A stretch of 64,000 nucleotides of DNA. Source: Rhodococcoides fascians A25f. Lineage in GTDB: Bacteria; Actinomycetota; Actinomycetes; Mycobacteriales; Mycobacteriaceae. Of the stretch, positions 33,452 through 42,697 are shown one piece after another (position 1 is the first letter of the stretch; each line of letters opens with the position of its first letter). Under the pieces are notes generated by a model. The model was not told the DNA's origin and made no database searches. It was given only the letters and a program-made list of their open reading frames with translations. The translations under genes and the position numbers were made by a program. Location: positions 2,159,001-2,223,000 of the forward strand of contig NZ_CP049744.1 of NCBI RefSeq assembly GCF_000760935.2. Reading direction: 5' to 3'.

Positions 33452-34570
33452 TCACGAGGACGCGCTCGCCGACTCTCGACGTATCAGTTCGCGGTGACCG
33501 TAGGTGGCACCGAGAATGTCCTCGCGATTTGCCACGGAGGAGCCGACTGCGCCTGCCACCGTACCCAGCGAAGCGGCGAGCCATGCGAGGGAAAGATAGT
33601 CGCCAAGAGTTGCGTCGCGACCGATCTGTGTAGTCAGGAAGTCCGGCGAAATGACCACCGCTGCCGAGAACAGTACGACTGCGAACAGCAGCGCGTACAT
33701 GCAGAGCGCACCGGTCAGGACCGTTCCCAGAGTGGCTGCGTTGTACATCCAGCGATCGATCGTCGAGCTTCGGAACGATCGTTTCTCCCACAGCCCGTTG
33801 GGGAAGACGACCCACACCGTCATGGCGATCACCGCGGTGACTCCGATCATCGCCAGTCGTCCGAGGCTCATCGACGCTGCCATCTGCCAGATGCTCGCGT
33901 AGAACACACCGAAGGCGGACGCTGCGCTCGCGGCTGCAAGCGCGCTCGACAACGTGGGAACCAATCGCCACGGACGATTACACCGAATCATTCCCGATAC
34001 CAACCTGATTCGCCCGAATATGCTCGACGTCAGGAGAACTTCGGCACCTTCCCCGGAATCACTCGGAGCCCAGCGAGAGCGAGAGTATCTCCGTGGTTGC
34101 CGTGAGGGGTCGTCGGCTTCGATCAACTCGTGCAACACCGCCAGTGCGGCCGAGACGGCGCGTCGCCGGACCGCCAGTGTTCCGAAGGAGGGCACGTACA
34201 GGGCGCCTGTCGTACCGCCGCGAATCTCGGCGATCACCGGGCGCGACCCGAGACGGCGAGGAACCTCCGAGACACACAAGACGATGTCGTAGTTGTCGGT
34301 GGCTTGCACCGATGCCAGCCATTGACCGAGTGGGGCGGCACCGGTTGCGGTGGGTGGGAGCGGAACCGATGCTCCGGACACCCGTAATTCTCGCCGGTGC
34401 CCGTCGATCATCGCGTGATCGGGCAACTTCTCGATGATGGCGGACGCGACGGTCGACGCGAAGCCGTCGTCACTGACCACACCGACCGAGAGGGGCGCGA
34501 CGTCTGCGTCGGTGGCATGTGTGTTGTCGGTGGTGTCCGGGCCCGCTGAGGCCGGTCGATCCAAGTGCAT
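33452..34570 (-). CDS. Conserved membrane protein of unknown function
   Basis: 372 residues. The N-terminal roughly 180 residues are cytosolic and Rossmann-like (LSVGVVSDDGFASTVASAII; NYDIVLCVSEVPRR). Four hydrophobic segments follow (about 205-225, 235-258, 280-305, 330-350). Two-part soluble-then-membrane proteins like this are found in Rhodococcus next to other envelope genes. No function is assigned. It is 59 bp upstream of the enoyl-CoA hydratase gene on the same strand. Confidence 0.72.
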   Translation of the reverse strand: MHLDRPASAGPDTTDNTHATDADVAPLSVGVVSDDGFASTVASAIIEKLPDHAMIDGHRRELRVSGASVPLPPTATGAAPLGQWLASVQATDNYDIVLCVSEVPRRLGSRPVIAEIRGGTTGALYVPSFGTLAVRRRAVSAALAVLHELIEADDPSRQPRRYSRSRWAPSDSGEGAEVLLTSSIFGRIRLVSGMIRCNRPWRLVPTLSSALAAASAASAFGVFYASIWQMAASMSLGRLAMIGVTAVIAMTVWVVFPNGLWEKRSFRSSTIDRWMYNAATLGTVLTGALCMYALLFAVVLFSAAVVISPDFLTTQIGRDATLGDYLSLAWLAASLGTVAGAVGSSVANREDILGATYGHRELIRRESASASS

Positions 34571-34683
34571 CCAGTTCGCTTACCCGATGACACTCGATGC
34601 ACACCACGCGTAGATGGGTTTGTCGTCCTGCACACCGGGTAGGGCTCCAACAATCGATGTAGTCCAGCGAGAGGAAGTTTTCG

Positions 34684-34965
34684 ATGCCGGCGAAGAACAA
34701 CGAAACCGAGAACCAGCCGCAGTTGAAGGATCAGGGCCTGTACGAGAAGCTTCGCGAAGAAGGCAACTCGAAGGAAAAGGCTGCTCGAATCTCGAACGCA
34801 GCCGCGAAAGAGGGCAGGGAGCAGATCGGTGAGAAAGGTGGGAAGTCCGGATCCTACGAGGACTGGACCGTGGACGAATTGACCGACAGAGCCAAAGAAC
34901 TGGGCCTCGAGGGTTACTCGAAACTGAAGAAGGAGGAGCTCATCGACGCGCTCCGACACCACTGA
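34684..34965 (+). CDS. Small protein with Rho N-terminal domain
   Basis: 93 residues; ATG after GAGAGGAAGTTTTCG. The N-terminal half has LREEGNSKEKAARISNAAAK and is Lys/Glu/Asn-rich. The C-terminal half is a Rho-N/SAP-like helix-extended-helix (WTVDELTDRAKELGLEGYSK, LKKEELIDALR). Such proteins bind nucleic acid and accumulate under stress in actinobacteria. The convergent SRPBCC gene ends one base further on. Confidence 0.85.
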   Translation: MPAKNNETENQPQLKDQGLYEKLREEGNSKEKAARISNAAAKEGREQIGEKGGKSGSYEDWTVDELTDRAKELGLEGYSKLKKEELIDALRHH

Positions 34966-34966
34966 T

Positions 34967-35455
34967 TCATTGCGGGCGCAGCGATGTGTAGTACTCCTGC
35001 TGCGCGGGGTAGTAGTCGTCGAAACTCGGGAGGGGGTTGCCGTTTCCGGCCGCGACGAACATGTCCAGGTAGTACTCCCACCCCGGTCCGATGTCGCCCA
35101 GACCGTCCGTGCTTTCGCAGCTGTGTACGAGCACGAGAACGGTCGCTGTGTCTCTCTCGGTCAGGCGGACCTTGAGTGGCCACTGGCCCTCGCCGGTCAT
35201 CCGTACTGCCAGGAGGCCCGGTGCCTCACATGTTTCGATGATCATGTCCGAGGCCGGCTCGCCCTCCTCGAAACTCATGGTGACTCGAATGGTGTCGCCC
35301 GAAATGCGCTCCCACGGACCGAACCACAGTGCCGTCCGGGACGATTCGGTGAGGCGCGCCCACACGTCCTCGCGTGGTGCAGCGATCGTTCTGCTCAATT
35401 CGAGGGCGAAGCCGGTGTCGGTGGTTCTCAGTGTCCCCGTAGGTATCGGTGCCAT
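34967..35455 (-). CDS. AHSA1/SRPBCC-domain protein
   Basis: 162 residues from the ATG at 35455, 7 bp after the stop of the PucR gene. SRPBCC pattern: ALELSRTIAAPREDVWARLTE, then RTALWFGPWERISGD, VTMSFEEGE and the terminal helix GWEYYLDMFVAAG. AHSA1-type proteins are ligand-binding or co-chaperone-like; the ligand is unknown. It is the last gene of a likely hydrolase-PucR-SRPBCC operon. Confidence 0.85.
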   Translation of the reverse strand: MAPIPTGTLRTTDTGFALELSRTIAAPREDVWARLTESSRTALWFGPWERISGDTIRVTMSFEEGEPASDMIIETCEAPGLLAVRMTGEGQWPLKVRLTERDTATVLVLVHSCESTDGLGDIGPGWEYYLDMFVAAGNGNPLPSFDDYYPAQQEYYTSLRPQ

Positions 35456-35462
35456 CGAGTGA

Positions 35463-36512
35463 TTATGCGACTCCGGTACCACTGCCGTCGAGCACCATCA
35501 TCATTGCCGTTGCACGGGCACGTTGCTCGATGGAATCGACCGGATAGCCGACCGCCTCCGATATCTTGGCCAGACGATGCGCGACGCTGCTGTGGTGCAG
35601 ATGCATCCGGTCGGCGGTTGCACGCAAGCTGCCCGAACCCAGATAGGTGCGGAGGGTGCTGATGAGCTCGACCCCGTGAGTGGTCGTGCGAAGTTCGGCT
35701 ATGCGTACGAGATCGGGAATATCGCTGATTGCCAACGTATTTCCCTTCGCCAACAGATTCAATGCGCCGAATCTGTCGGCGATCACCACCGGCTCGAGCT
35801 CGCAGGCCTGTGCCAGAGCGAACCGTGCATTTCCGAGATGTCGATGGAGTTCGGACGCCGTCAGGGCCAACGAAACGCCTATGCAACCGGAGCCCACGAG
35901 GGCTGCGGACGGTTCACCCTGCAGTAGATACATCGCGTGGTCGTCCACCGAGATCGGGGTGGATCGTCCGGCGGTCGGCATGCTGGTTTCCGTCGGAGAG
36001 CCGGCAGCAGCAATGGCAACTCGTACCCGTGCGGTCGGCTCGATGTGCAACGCGGTCAGCGAACTCAACAGTGCGATGTCGTCGATCGGAAACAACACCG
36101 CTCGGGTGTGTTCGGCGGTGGACAGTGTGTGCCGGGGTACCAGAATGATGGCTGCGGTCAGGGCCATTCGATCGACGAGCATCTCGTCGAGTGCCAGTGC
36201 AGGGCCCACCCGCTCGATCCACACCGAGCCCATCACCACGTCGTCGACGATGACGTCCTTGGTCGCAGACCGCTCGGCGACGGCCTGGGTGAGCCAGCGG
36301 CCCTTCGGATCGCACCGCGCATGCCGGCGGTGTCCGCCTGACGTGCCGACGACGTCGATTCCGACGACGCAGTCGGCCAACGCCGCGCTGGCGCGCAGCA
36401 TCGCGGACGTGTCTGCGCCGTGCCTGATCAGTGCGTCGAAATAGTCGATCACGCGCACCAGACCCGCGGAGTCGGCGTCGAGCTCCGCGAGCCGGTACAT
36501 CAGTCCCTGCAT
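35463..36512 (-). CDS. PucR/CdaR-type transcriptional regulator
   Basis: 349 residues. The C-terminal PucR helix-turn-helix is clear: LISTLRTYLGSGSLRATADR, then LHHSSVAHRLAKISEAVGYP. The N-terminal part is helical, followed by a GAF/GGDEF-like sensing region. It sits between the alpha/beta hydrolase (9 bp upstream) and the SRPBCC gene (7 bp downstream), so it is probably an autoregulator of that operon. Confidence 0.87.
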   Translation of the reverse strand: MQGLMYRLAELDADSAGLVRVIDYFDALIRHGADTSAMLRASAALADCVVGIDVVGTSGGHRRHARCDPKGRWLTQAVAERSATKDVIVDDVVMGSVWIERVGPALALDEMLVDRMALTAAIILVPRHTLSTAEHTRAVLFPIDDIALLSSLTALHIEPTARVRVAIAAAGSPTETSMPTAGRSTPISVDDHAMYLLQGEPSAALVGSGCIGVSLALTASELHRHLGNARFALAQACELEPVVIADRFGALNLLAKGNTLAISDIPDLVRIAELRTTTHGVELISTLRTYLGSGSLRATADRMHLHHSSVAHRLAKISEAVGYPVDSIEQRARATAMMMVLDGSGTGVA

Positions 36513-36521
36513 GGACCGACG

Positions 36522-37493
36522 CTACGAGGCGGGTACACGAAGGCGCAAGCCCCGGCGAAGGGCGTCCAACGCCTCGGCATGTCCGCGCTTGCTCACCTCC
36601 GCGGTCGCCAGCAGCGCGGAGCCGTGGAACGTGCCGGGGAAGGAATGCAGTTCGACGCTCACTCCGGCTCGCAGCAACCGCACCGCGTAGTCGATGCCCT
36701 CGTCGCGAAGCGGATCGAGCTCCATCGTCGAGACGTACGTCGGTGGGAGACCGGCAAGATCGGTGGCGCGAGCCGGGGCGGCGTAGATCGAGACGTTCGG
36801 GTCGTCCGGTCCGCTGTAGGACTCGCCCAGGTAGTACTGCCAGGACAGGATTGCGTTGGGGCGGTGCCACATCGGTGTATCGACGAACTCGGTCATCGAC
36901 ACGGTGGTGAGGCGGTCGTCGAGTTCGGGGATCTCGAGCAACTGGAACGCCACCGGAACGACGCCCTCGTCGCGAGCTCGGAGAACCGTTCCGGCTGCCA
37001 GGCCACCACCGGCGCTCTGCCCTCCCACGGCAATCCGCGTCGGGTCGATTCCCAATTCGTCCGCGTGCGAGTGGATGTACGTGAGCGCGGCGTAGCAGTC
37101 GTCGAGGGGCCCGGGAAACGGGGTCTCGGGGGCGAGCCGGTACTCGACGCTCGCCACCGCGAATCCGAGTTCCCGGACGACATCCACGCAGTAGGGATCA
37201 CTGGAAGCGGCTGTCCCGATTGCGAATCCGCCGCCATGGATCCATACCAACACGGGCAGCGGCCCGTCCGACTGCTCCGGCGTGAAAAATCGGACGACGA
37301 CATCCGGAGCACCGTCGAGCCCGGGGGCGGTGAGCTCGCGTAGAGAAACTCCGTCCATCGACAGATCGGCGAGCATGGCATCGAGGAGTGAGGTGAACGT
37401 CGACCGCGCCGACGGAACGTCGCCGAAATCGATGCTCGGAAGCATCGTGACGGCTGCGGCGAGTTCGGGGTCGAGAGTGGGGAAGTTGGTCAT
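36522..37493 (-). CDS. HSL-family alpha/beta hydrolase (carboxylesterase)
   Basis: 323 residues. It has the hormone-sensitive-lipase signature HGGGFAIG (oxyanion hole), nucleophile elbow GGQSAGGGLAA, the catalytic Asp in the ELDPLRDEGIDYA segment and His in FPGTFHGSAL. The cytosolic enzyme hydrolyses short-chain esters. It heads the operon with the PucR regulator. Confidence 0.92.
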   Translation of the reverse strand: MTNFPTLDPELAAAVTMLPSIDFGDVPSARSTFTSLLDAMLADLSMDGVSLRELTAPGLDGAPDVVVRFFTPEQSDGPLPVLVWIHGGGFAIGTAASSDPYCVDVVRELGFAVASVEYRLAPETPFPGPLDDCYAALTYIHSHADELGIDPTRIAVGGQSAGGGLAAGTVLRARDEGVVPVAFQLLEIPELDDRLTTVSMTEFVDTPMWHRPNAILSWQYYLGESYSGPDDPNVSIYAAPARATDLAGLPPTYVSTMELDPLRDEGIDYAVRLLRAGVSVELHSFPGTFHGSALLATAEVSKRGHAEALDALRRGLRLRVPAS

Positions 37494-37589
37494 GCACCAA
37501 TCATCACCGCGGGTGTGGCCTGTGTCACTTGTCGCGTGGAGGAATTCGAGTCCACCCCGTCCGACGGGTGTCGGACCAAGCGAGACCGG

Positions 37590-39278
37590 TCAGTCGTCGA
37601 ACTCGATACGAACCGAGATCGGGGTGGTCTGGAGCGCTCGGAAGCCGGCACCGATGATGCGTCCGAGTACCGGATTGTTCGAGAAGGATCGTGCTCGGAG
37701 GGCGACGTCGTCGTCGGGCGCGAACGTTGCTGTTCCGGTGCGCCACCGGCTGCCCACGCGAATGCGGATCCTCGGCTCGCCGGTGATGTTGGCTCCCCAG
37801 CCGGATCTGGTTCCGTGTTGGGAGATCAACCACGCACCGGAGTCGTCGAAGGACGCCGACACCGGCACGCGCCGGGCGAGCCCGGTTTTGCGGCCCACCG
37901 TCTCGATGTCGGTCACCAGCGAGGTGGTCACACCGATGGATGTCAATCCGTTGACGACGGGATTCGCGACGTATTTGCCGATCAAGCGCTCGCGTCGGAA
38001 CTTCGCAGCACTGGCAGCGCTGGTGGGATTGCCCGTGCCGCGACGGTTACGGAACGCGTCCCAGCCGTTGCGCTGCACCATCGTGGCCGCAGTCTTCCAC
38101 GCCGGACGGCTCGAATTCGGTTGCCGCCCAGCGCCGATGAGCTGCAACTGGTCGGTGTGCCACTGCAGATCGAGAGCGCCGTTGATCTGCTTGAACGCGC
38201 TGGACTTCGACGGGACGCGCAGAGCCACGCGCGGCGACTCGACCCGATCCAGCGTGCCGTCGACCAGAGAGTTCGCGACGGCCGGGTCGAGGGCCGTTGG
38301 ACGGCCGAGACCCACCATGTCGCACTCGCCCGACTGGACCGCCGAACTCATCACCGAACGGGTGCGAAATCCTCCGGTCACGGCCAGTGGCACCGTTCCT
38401 GCGGCGTCGCGTACCGTCCGCGCGTATTCCAGGAAGTAGGCCTCGCGCGCTCGGGTGCTCGAGGTGCCCATCATTGCGGGGGATTCGTAACTACCACCGC
38501 TGATTTCGATCAGATCGATGGATTCGCGGACCAGATGCTCGACGGTGATCCGCGATTCTTCTTCGCTGAACCCGCCGCGCTGGAAGTCTGCCGAATTCAG
38601 TTTGATTCCCACGGCGAAGCTGGGGGACACCGTTGACCTGATGGCGCGGACCACTTCGAGAACGAACCGCATTCGCCCGTCGAGGTCGCCGCCCCAGGCA
38701 TCGTCGCGTTCGTTGGACAATGGCGACAGGAACTGAGACACCAGGTAGCCGTGTGCGCCATGGATCTGGACGCCGTCGAAGCCGGCCGACTCGGCCACAG
38801 CTGCTGCCGTAGCGAATCGATCGATGATGTTGCGAATCTCGTTCTCGCTCAACGCTCGCGGTGCCGGAATGCCCGGGATGTTGGGGGCAATGGCGGACGG
38901 TGCGACGGGCTTGGTGCGGGTGACGATCGGATTGGCCTGTCGGCCCGGGTGATTGAGCTGCATCCAGATGGGTGCACCGCCGTCGGATGTCGCCTTTGCC
39001 CACCGAGCAAGTGCGTCGCGGTCGCGGTCGTCTTCGATGACGACGTTGCCCGGTTCTCCGAGATGGGATCGGTCGACCATGACGTTGCCGGTCACCACAA
39101 GGCCGTAGCCGCCCGCACCCCATTGGCGGTACAGCGTCTCGAGGCGGGAATCGGGTGCATGCTCGGCCGTCGCCAGTCCCTCGCTCAGAGCCGACTTCAT
39201 CACGCGGTTCGGCAGGATCTGCCCGCAGGCGAGTGTGAGAGGGCTGCTCAGGTCGACGACCTCGGTGTCGGGGGACAT
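37590..39278 (-). CDS. Old Yellow Enzyme-type NADH:flavin oxidoreductase fused to a Ddn-like nitroreductase domain
   Basis: 562 residues; ATG after GGAGCAACGCC. Residues about 10-360 are an FMN-binding OYE barrel: LTLACGQILPNRVMKSALSE, HPGRQAN, GFDGVQIHGAHGYLVSQFLS (substrate His-Gly-Ala-His), VGIKLNSADFQRGG and DMVGLGRPTALDP. Residues about 420-562 resemble the split-barrel Ddn/F420-dependent or FMN-binding nitroreductase-quinone reductase family: ANPVVNGLTSIGV, ETVGRKTGLARRVPV, WLISQHGTRSGWGANI. The usual OYE ends near 380-400, so this is a real fusion within one uninterrupted frame. It is divergent from the TetR gene, with a shared operator at 39350. Confidence 0.85.
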   Translation of the reverse strand: MSPDTEVVDLSSPLTLACGQILPNRVMKSALSEGLATAEHAPDSRLETLYRQWGAGGYGLVVTGNVMVDRSHLGEPGNVVIEDDRDRDALARWAKATSDGGAPIWMQLNHPGRQANPIVTRTKPVAPSAIAPNIPGIPAPRALSENEIRNIIDRFATAAAVAESAGFDGVQIHGAHGYLVSQFLSPLSNERDDAWGGDLDGRMRFVLEVVRAIRSTVSPSFAVGIKLNSADFQRGGFSEEESRITVEHLVRESIDLIEISGGSYESPAMMGTSSTRAREAYFLEYARTVRDAAGTVPLAVTGGFRTRSVMSSAVQSGECDMVGLGRPTALDPAVANSLVDGTLDRVESPRVALRVPSKSSAFKQINGALDLQWHTDQLQLIGAGRQPNSSRPAWKTAATMVQRNGWDAFRNRRGTGNPTSAASAAKFRRERLIGKYVANPVVNGLTSIGVTTSLVTDIETVGRKTGLARRVPVSASFDDSGAWLISQHGTRSGWGANITGEPRIRIRVGSRWRTGTATFAPDDDVALRARSFSNNPVLGRIIGAGFRALQTTPISVRIEFDD

Positions 39279-39349
39279 GGCGTTGCTCCGATTCCAGTGA
39301 ATAGCCGTTGCGGGCTATGCTCAGCAGCATAGACACTGCGACTCTAGGT

Positions 39350-39364
39350 GTAACTCCGCGTTAC
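39350..39364. promoter_or_regulatory. TetR operator GTAACTCCGCGTTAC
   Basis: GTAAC-N5-GTTAC dyad in the 112-bp gap between the OYE-Ddn and TetR starts. A second site, matching 13 of 15 bases when read on the other strand, lies at 40010 before the exporter gene. Confidence 0.7.
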
Positions 39365-39390
39365 GTCAATAACGGTCGAGAAGGGTTCGA

Positions 39391-39984
39391 ATGGCCAATC
39401 GGAGTAGCGCGCGGGCAGACATGCTGCGCAGCGCCGCGCAATTGTTCCGTCGGCGTGGAGTGGAAGCCACCTCGCTGGCCGACGTCATCGATCACGCGGG
39501 CGCGCCGCGTGGCTCGATCTATCACCATTTCCCTGGCGGGAAGCCTCAGCTGGTGGAGGAGGCAACGCGAACCGCGGGTGCCGCGATGAGTGCGATGATC
39601 TCGGCCGGCCTGGCTTCGGCCGGTCCGGCGGCAACCGTACGGGCGATCATCGACGGATTCCGCAGCGAGCTGCTGGCGACGGATTACGTTGCAGGGTGCC
39701 CGGTCGCGCCTGCTGCGCTCGAGGGGCTGCATGCGCCGGCCGCTGTCACGGCGGCAGGTGAGTCCTTCTCGTCCTGGGAGGACGTGATCGCGGCGTCCCT
39801 GTGGCAGCGTGGATTGGCCCGCGAGCGGTCCTACACGTTGGCGACTTTCTCGATCGCCGCCATCGAAGGCGCGCTGATCGTGGCCAAGGCGCAGCGATCC
39901 ACTACCGCTCTGGACCGGACGGAAACCGAACTGTTGGGCCTGCTCGGGGCGGTGCTGGACGCGTCGAACCCTCCTCGTCCGTGA
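39391..39984 (+). CDS. TetR family regulator (LmrA/YxaF-like)
   Basis: 197 residues. The N-terminal HTH has MLRSAAQLFRRRGVEATSLADVI, then APRGSIYHHFPGGKPQLVEE; the C-terminal half matches the LmrA/YxaF type regulators that respond to xenobiotics or flavonoids (VAGCPVAPAALEG). It is flanked by two copies of the same operator, so it likely represses itself, the divergent OYE-Ddn gene and the downstream exporter. Confidence 0.93.
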   Translation: MANRSSARADMLRSAAQLFRRRGVEATSLADVIDHAGAPRGSIYHHFPGGKPQLVEEATRTAGAAMSAMISAGLASAGPAATVRAIIDGFRSELLATDYVAGCPVAPAALEGLHAPAAVTAAGESFSSWEDVIAASLWQRGLARERSYTLATFSIAAIEGALIVAKAQRSTTALDRTETELLGLLGAVLDASNPPRP

Positions 39985-40009
39985 GCCGGGCGCAGTCGGC
40001 GCTGTTGCT

Positions 40010-40024
40010 ATAACGCGCAGTTAC
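40010..40024. promoter_or_regulatory. Second TetR operator ATAACGCGCAGTTAC
   Basis: The reverse complement GTAACTGCGCGTTAT matches the 39350 site at 13 of 15 positions. It is placed 26-67 bp after the tetR stop and before the exporter start, a promoter position for the MFS gene. Confidence 0.65.
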
Positions 40025-40076
40025 AGTTACTTTTCCTTCGAGAGCTATGCCGATCGTCATAGCCGAAGGGATCCTC

Positions 40077-41696
40077 ATGTCGTTGCCTACAACTTCCCGT
40101 CACCGAGCAGATGCCCCGCCGCGGAGTCGGCGATACCTGGCGCTGCTCGTCATCTGCGCAGCCGAGTTGCTCGTCGTACTCGACAACACCGTCGTCAACG
40201 TTGCGCTGCCCTCCATGGGGTTGCAGCTTCGTGCCGATATCAGCGGGCTTCAGTGGGTGGTCGACGCGTACACGCTGACGTTTGCCGGACTGTTGCTTGC
40301 GTTCGGTCACCTCGGTGATCGTTACGGCCGCAAAAAAGTAATGATTCTCGGGCTGGCCGGTATTGCGGTCATGTCCGTCGGCGGCGCTCTTGCCGCGGAT
40401 CTGGGGCAGGTAGTCCTGGCTCGGGCGGCAATGGGTGTGTGTGCCGCAGCAGTGTTCCCGGCAACCCTCGCGCTGATCATCAATATCTTCACCGACGCCA
40501 AGGAGCGTGCGCTGGCCATCGCCGCCTGGACTGCGATGGCAGGTTTCGCGATCGCAATCGGCCCCACAGCAGGCGGCTTTCTGCTCGAGCACTTCTCGTG
40601 GCACTCGGTGTTCTGGATCAATGTTCCTGTGGCGCTGCTGGTTCTGATCGCGGCTGTGTGGTGTGTTCCGGAATCGCGGGCCGAGCACGTCGGGAAATAC
40701 GACCCGCTGGGTATCGCACTGTCGTTGGCCGGTATCACAGTGCTGGTGTGGGCGATCATCGAAGCGCCGCACAATGGATGGTTGTCTGCGACGAGTGTCG
40801 TTGCCTACGTTGCCGGTGCGGTCGCCCTTGCGGGGTTCGTCTGGTGGGAGCTTCGGACGCCATCCCCGGTGCTGGACCTGAATCTGTTTCGGAACAGGCG
40901 GTTCTCGTTGCCGGCCTTGGCAATTGCCGTCGCCTATTTCAGTATGTTCGGCTTCCTGTTCATGATCACCCAGTACTTCCAAGGTGTGATGGAGCTGACG
41001 CCGCTGCAGTTCGGCATCCACTCTCTGCCCTTCGCGGTGTCCATCGCGATCGGCGCACCCATGGCCACGGTGATCGCACAGCGCATCGGAACTACGGCCG
41101 TGATCGTCTTCGGCTTGGTGGTGATGAGCGTCGGAATGTTCATCGCCGGCCAGGTCAAGGTCGAAACCCCTTATCTGGGGCCGGTCGTGGTGTCGATGGT
41201 CCTGATGGGCCTTGGTTTGGCAATCGTGCAAGGCCCGGCCACCGAATCGATCATGTCTTCGGTGTCGCTCGACGAAGCAGGTGCGGGCTCCGCGGTGAAC
41301 GACACCACCCGGGAGGTCGGCGGAACCCTCGGAGTTGCCGTGCTCGGATCGATCGTCGCGTCGATCTACACCGCACAGGTGAGTCCGAGAATCGACGCCA
41401 TACCTGACGCGATCATGGAGCCGTACCAAAAAGCGTTCGCGCGCGAAACGGTTGTCAGCGTCATCGAGATCGTGAAAGCGCCCACCAACCCGATCTTCGC
41501 GACGCAGAAGGCGGACCTGATCTACGCGATGAAGGCGGCCTCGTTGGAAGGCTTTCAGCTCGCATCGTTCGTCACCGTCGGAGCCGCCATGGCGTGCGCA
41601 ATCGCTGTTGCGATGTTCCTGCCGTGGCGACGCCCCGAGGGTAGCGGTGTGCTTCTGGCGTGGCGTGACCACACAAACGCCGACGGGGTCAGTTGA
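40077..41696 (+). CDS. DHA2-family MFS drug exporter
   Basis: 539 residues from ATG 40077, which follows GAAGGG; an ATG at 40047 is also in frame. It has 14 hydrophobic segments. Signatures: LDNTVVNVALPSMG (motif D1 of 14-TM exporters), GHLGDRYGRKKVM (motif A) and AMAGFAIAIGPTAGGFLLEH (motif C, antiporter). It exports toxic organic compounds by proton antiport. Regulated by the upstream TetR. Its last 8 bp overlap the convergent SDR gene. Confidence 0.94.
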   Translation: MSLPTTSRHRADAPPRSRRYLALLVICAAELLVVLDNTVVNVALPSMGLQLRADISGLQWVVDAYTLTFAGLLLAFGHLGDRYGRKKVMILGLAGIAVMSVGGALAADLGQVVLARAAMGVCAAAVFPATLALIINIFTDAKERALAIAAWTAMAGFAIAIGPTAGGFLLEHFSWHSVFWINVPVALLVLIAAVWCVPESRAEHVGKYDPLGIALSLAGITVLVWAIIEAPHNGWLSATSVVAYVAGAVALAGFVWWELRTPSPVLDLNLFRNRRFSLPALAIAVAYFSMFGFLFMITQYFQGVMELTPLQFGIHSLPFAVSIAIGAPMATVIAQRIGTTAVIVFGLVVMSVGMFIAGQVKVETPYLGPVVVSMVLMGLGLAIVQGPATESIMSSVSLDEAGAGSAVNDTTREVGGTLGVAVLGSIVASIYTAQVSPRIDAIPDAIMEPYQKAFARETVVSVIEIVKAPTNPIFATQKADLIYAMKAASLEGFQLASFVTVGAAMACAIAVAMFLPWRRPEGSGVLLAWRDHTNADGVS

Positions 41697-42585
41697 ACGG
41701 CGTGCCGCCGGTGACGGCGATGGTCTCGCCCGTGATGTAGCTCGACTCGTTCGATGCCAGGAACACATACGCCGGAGCCAGCTCCGCGGGGTGGCCGGGT
41801 CGTCCGAGAGGAACGGTTTCGCCGAACTTCTCGTACTTCTCGGTCGGCATCGTGGCCGGGATCAGTGGGGTCCAAATCGGTCCTGGTGCAACGGCATTGA
41901 CTCGAATCCCACGTGCTGCCAGGTCGCCGGCGAGACCCTTGGTGAAGGCCACGATTCCCGCCTTGGTGGTGGCGTAATCCATCAGCTCCGGTGATGGATT
42001 CGATGCCTGAATCGAGGTGGTGTTGATGATGGTCGCGCCTGCGTCCATGGTTTCCGCAGCGCGTTTGGAGATCCAGAACAGAGCGTACAGATTGGTCTTG
42101 AGTACGCGATCGAACTGCTCGGTGGTGATGTCGGCGATGCCGCCCATCTGAGCCATCTGAAACGCGGCATTGTTGACGACGATATCGAGTCCGCCCAGAA
42201 CTTCGGACGCGGTGTCCACCAGCTGGACACACTGATCTTCGTCGGTCAGGTCACACGCGATCGCCCTGCCTGCTCGGCCGGCACTCTCGATCAGGTCGAC
42301 GGTGGCCTGCGCGTCAGGACCCTCGGATTCGAGATGAGCGATGACGACATCGGCCCCTTCGCGAGCAAACGCCAATGCGACGGCCCGCCCGATTCCCGAA
42401 TCTCCGCCGGTGACCAGGGCCTTGCGACCGTGCAGACGGTCCGATCCCCGGTAGGAGTTTTCGCCGTGATCGGGCGCGGTCACCATGTCGCGCGTCAACC
42501 CGGGGTGGTCCAAGCGATTCTGCTCTGCCCGCTCCGGCATCGGGAACGCGGAAGTGGGGTCGGTCTTGCTGAACTGGTCGGACAT
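41689..42585 (-). CDS. SDR family oxidoreductase (YhdG/YgaD-like)
   Basis: 298 residues from ATG 42585 after GAGGATCGACA; an upstream GTG-led extension to 42687 lacks support. It has Rossmann cofactor motif TGGDSGIGRAVA, NNAAFQM, catalytic YATTKAG with Tyr and Lys, and PGPIWTPLIP. The N-terminal extension of about 45 residues (FPMPERAEQNRLDHPGLT) is characteristic of the stress-induced SDR subgroup of Gram-positive bacteria. Substrate unknown. Confidence 0.92.
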   Translation of the reverse strand: MSDQFSKTDPTSAFPMPERAEQNRLDHPGLTRDMVTAPDHGENSYRGSDRLHGRKALVTGGDSGIGRAVALAFAREGADVVIAHLESEGPDAQATVDLIESAGRAGRAIACDLTDEDQCVQLVDTASEVLGGLDIVVNNAAFQMAQMGGIADITTEQFDRVLKTNLYALFWISKRAAETMDAGATIINTTSIQASNPSPELMDYATTKAGIVAFTKGLAGDLAARGIRVNAVAPGPIWTPLIPATMPTEKYEKFGETVPLGRPGHPAELAPAYVFLASNESSYITGETIAVTGGTPFN

Positions 42586-42697
42586 TGTCGATCCTCGCCT
42601 CGGTGCATGAAGTGCTCCGGACGGCGATACGAGAGCCGCCCCGGAGTCGCTGTCCACCGAGGGTTTGCCGGATGCGGCCTTCTGCAAACCTGAGCCG

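Noticed and set aside
40008..41768. A 586-codon minus-strand frame over the DHA2 exporter
   Set aside because: Composition is His/Arg/Asp/Gln-rich without domains, and the opposite strand encodes a clear 14-TM transporter.
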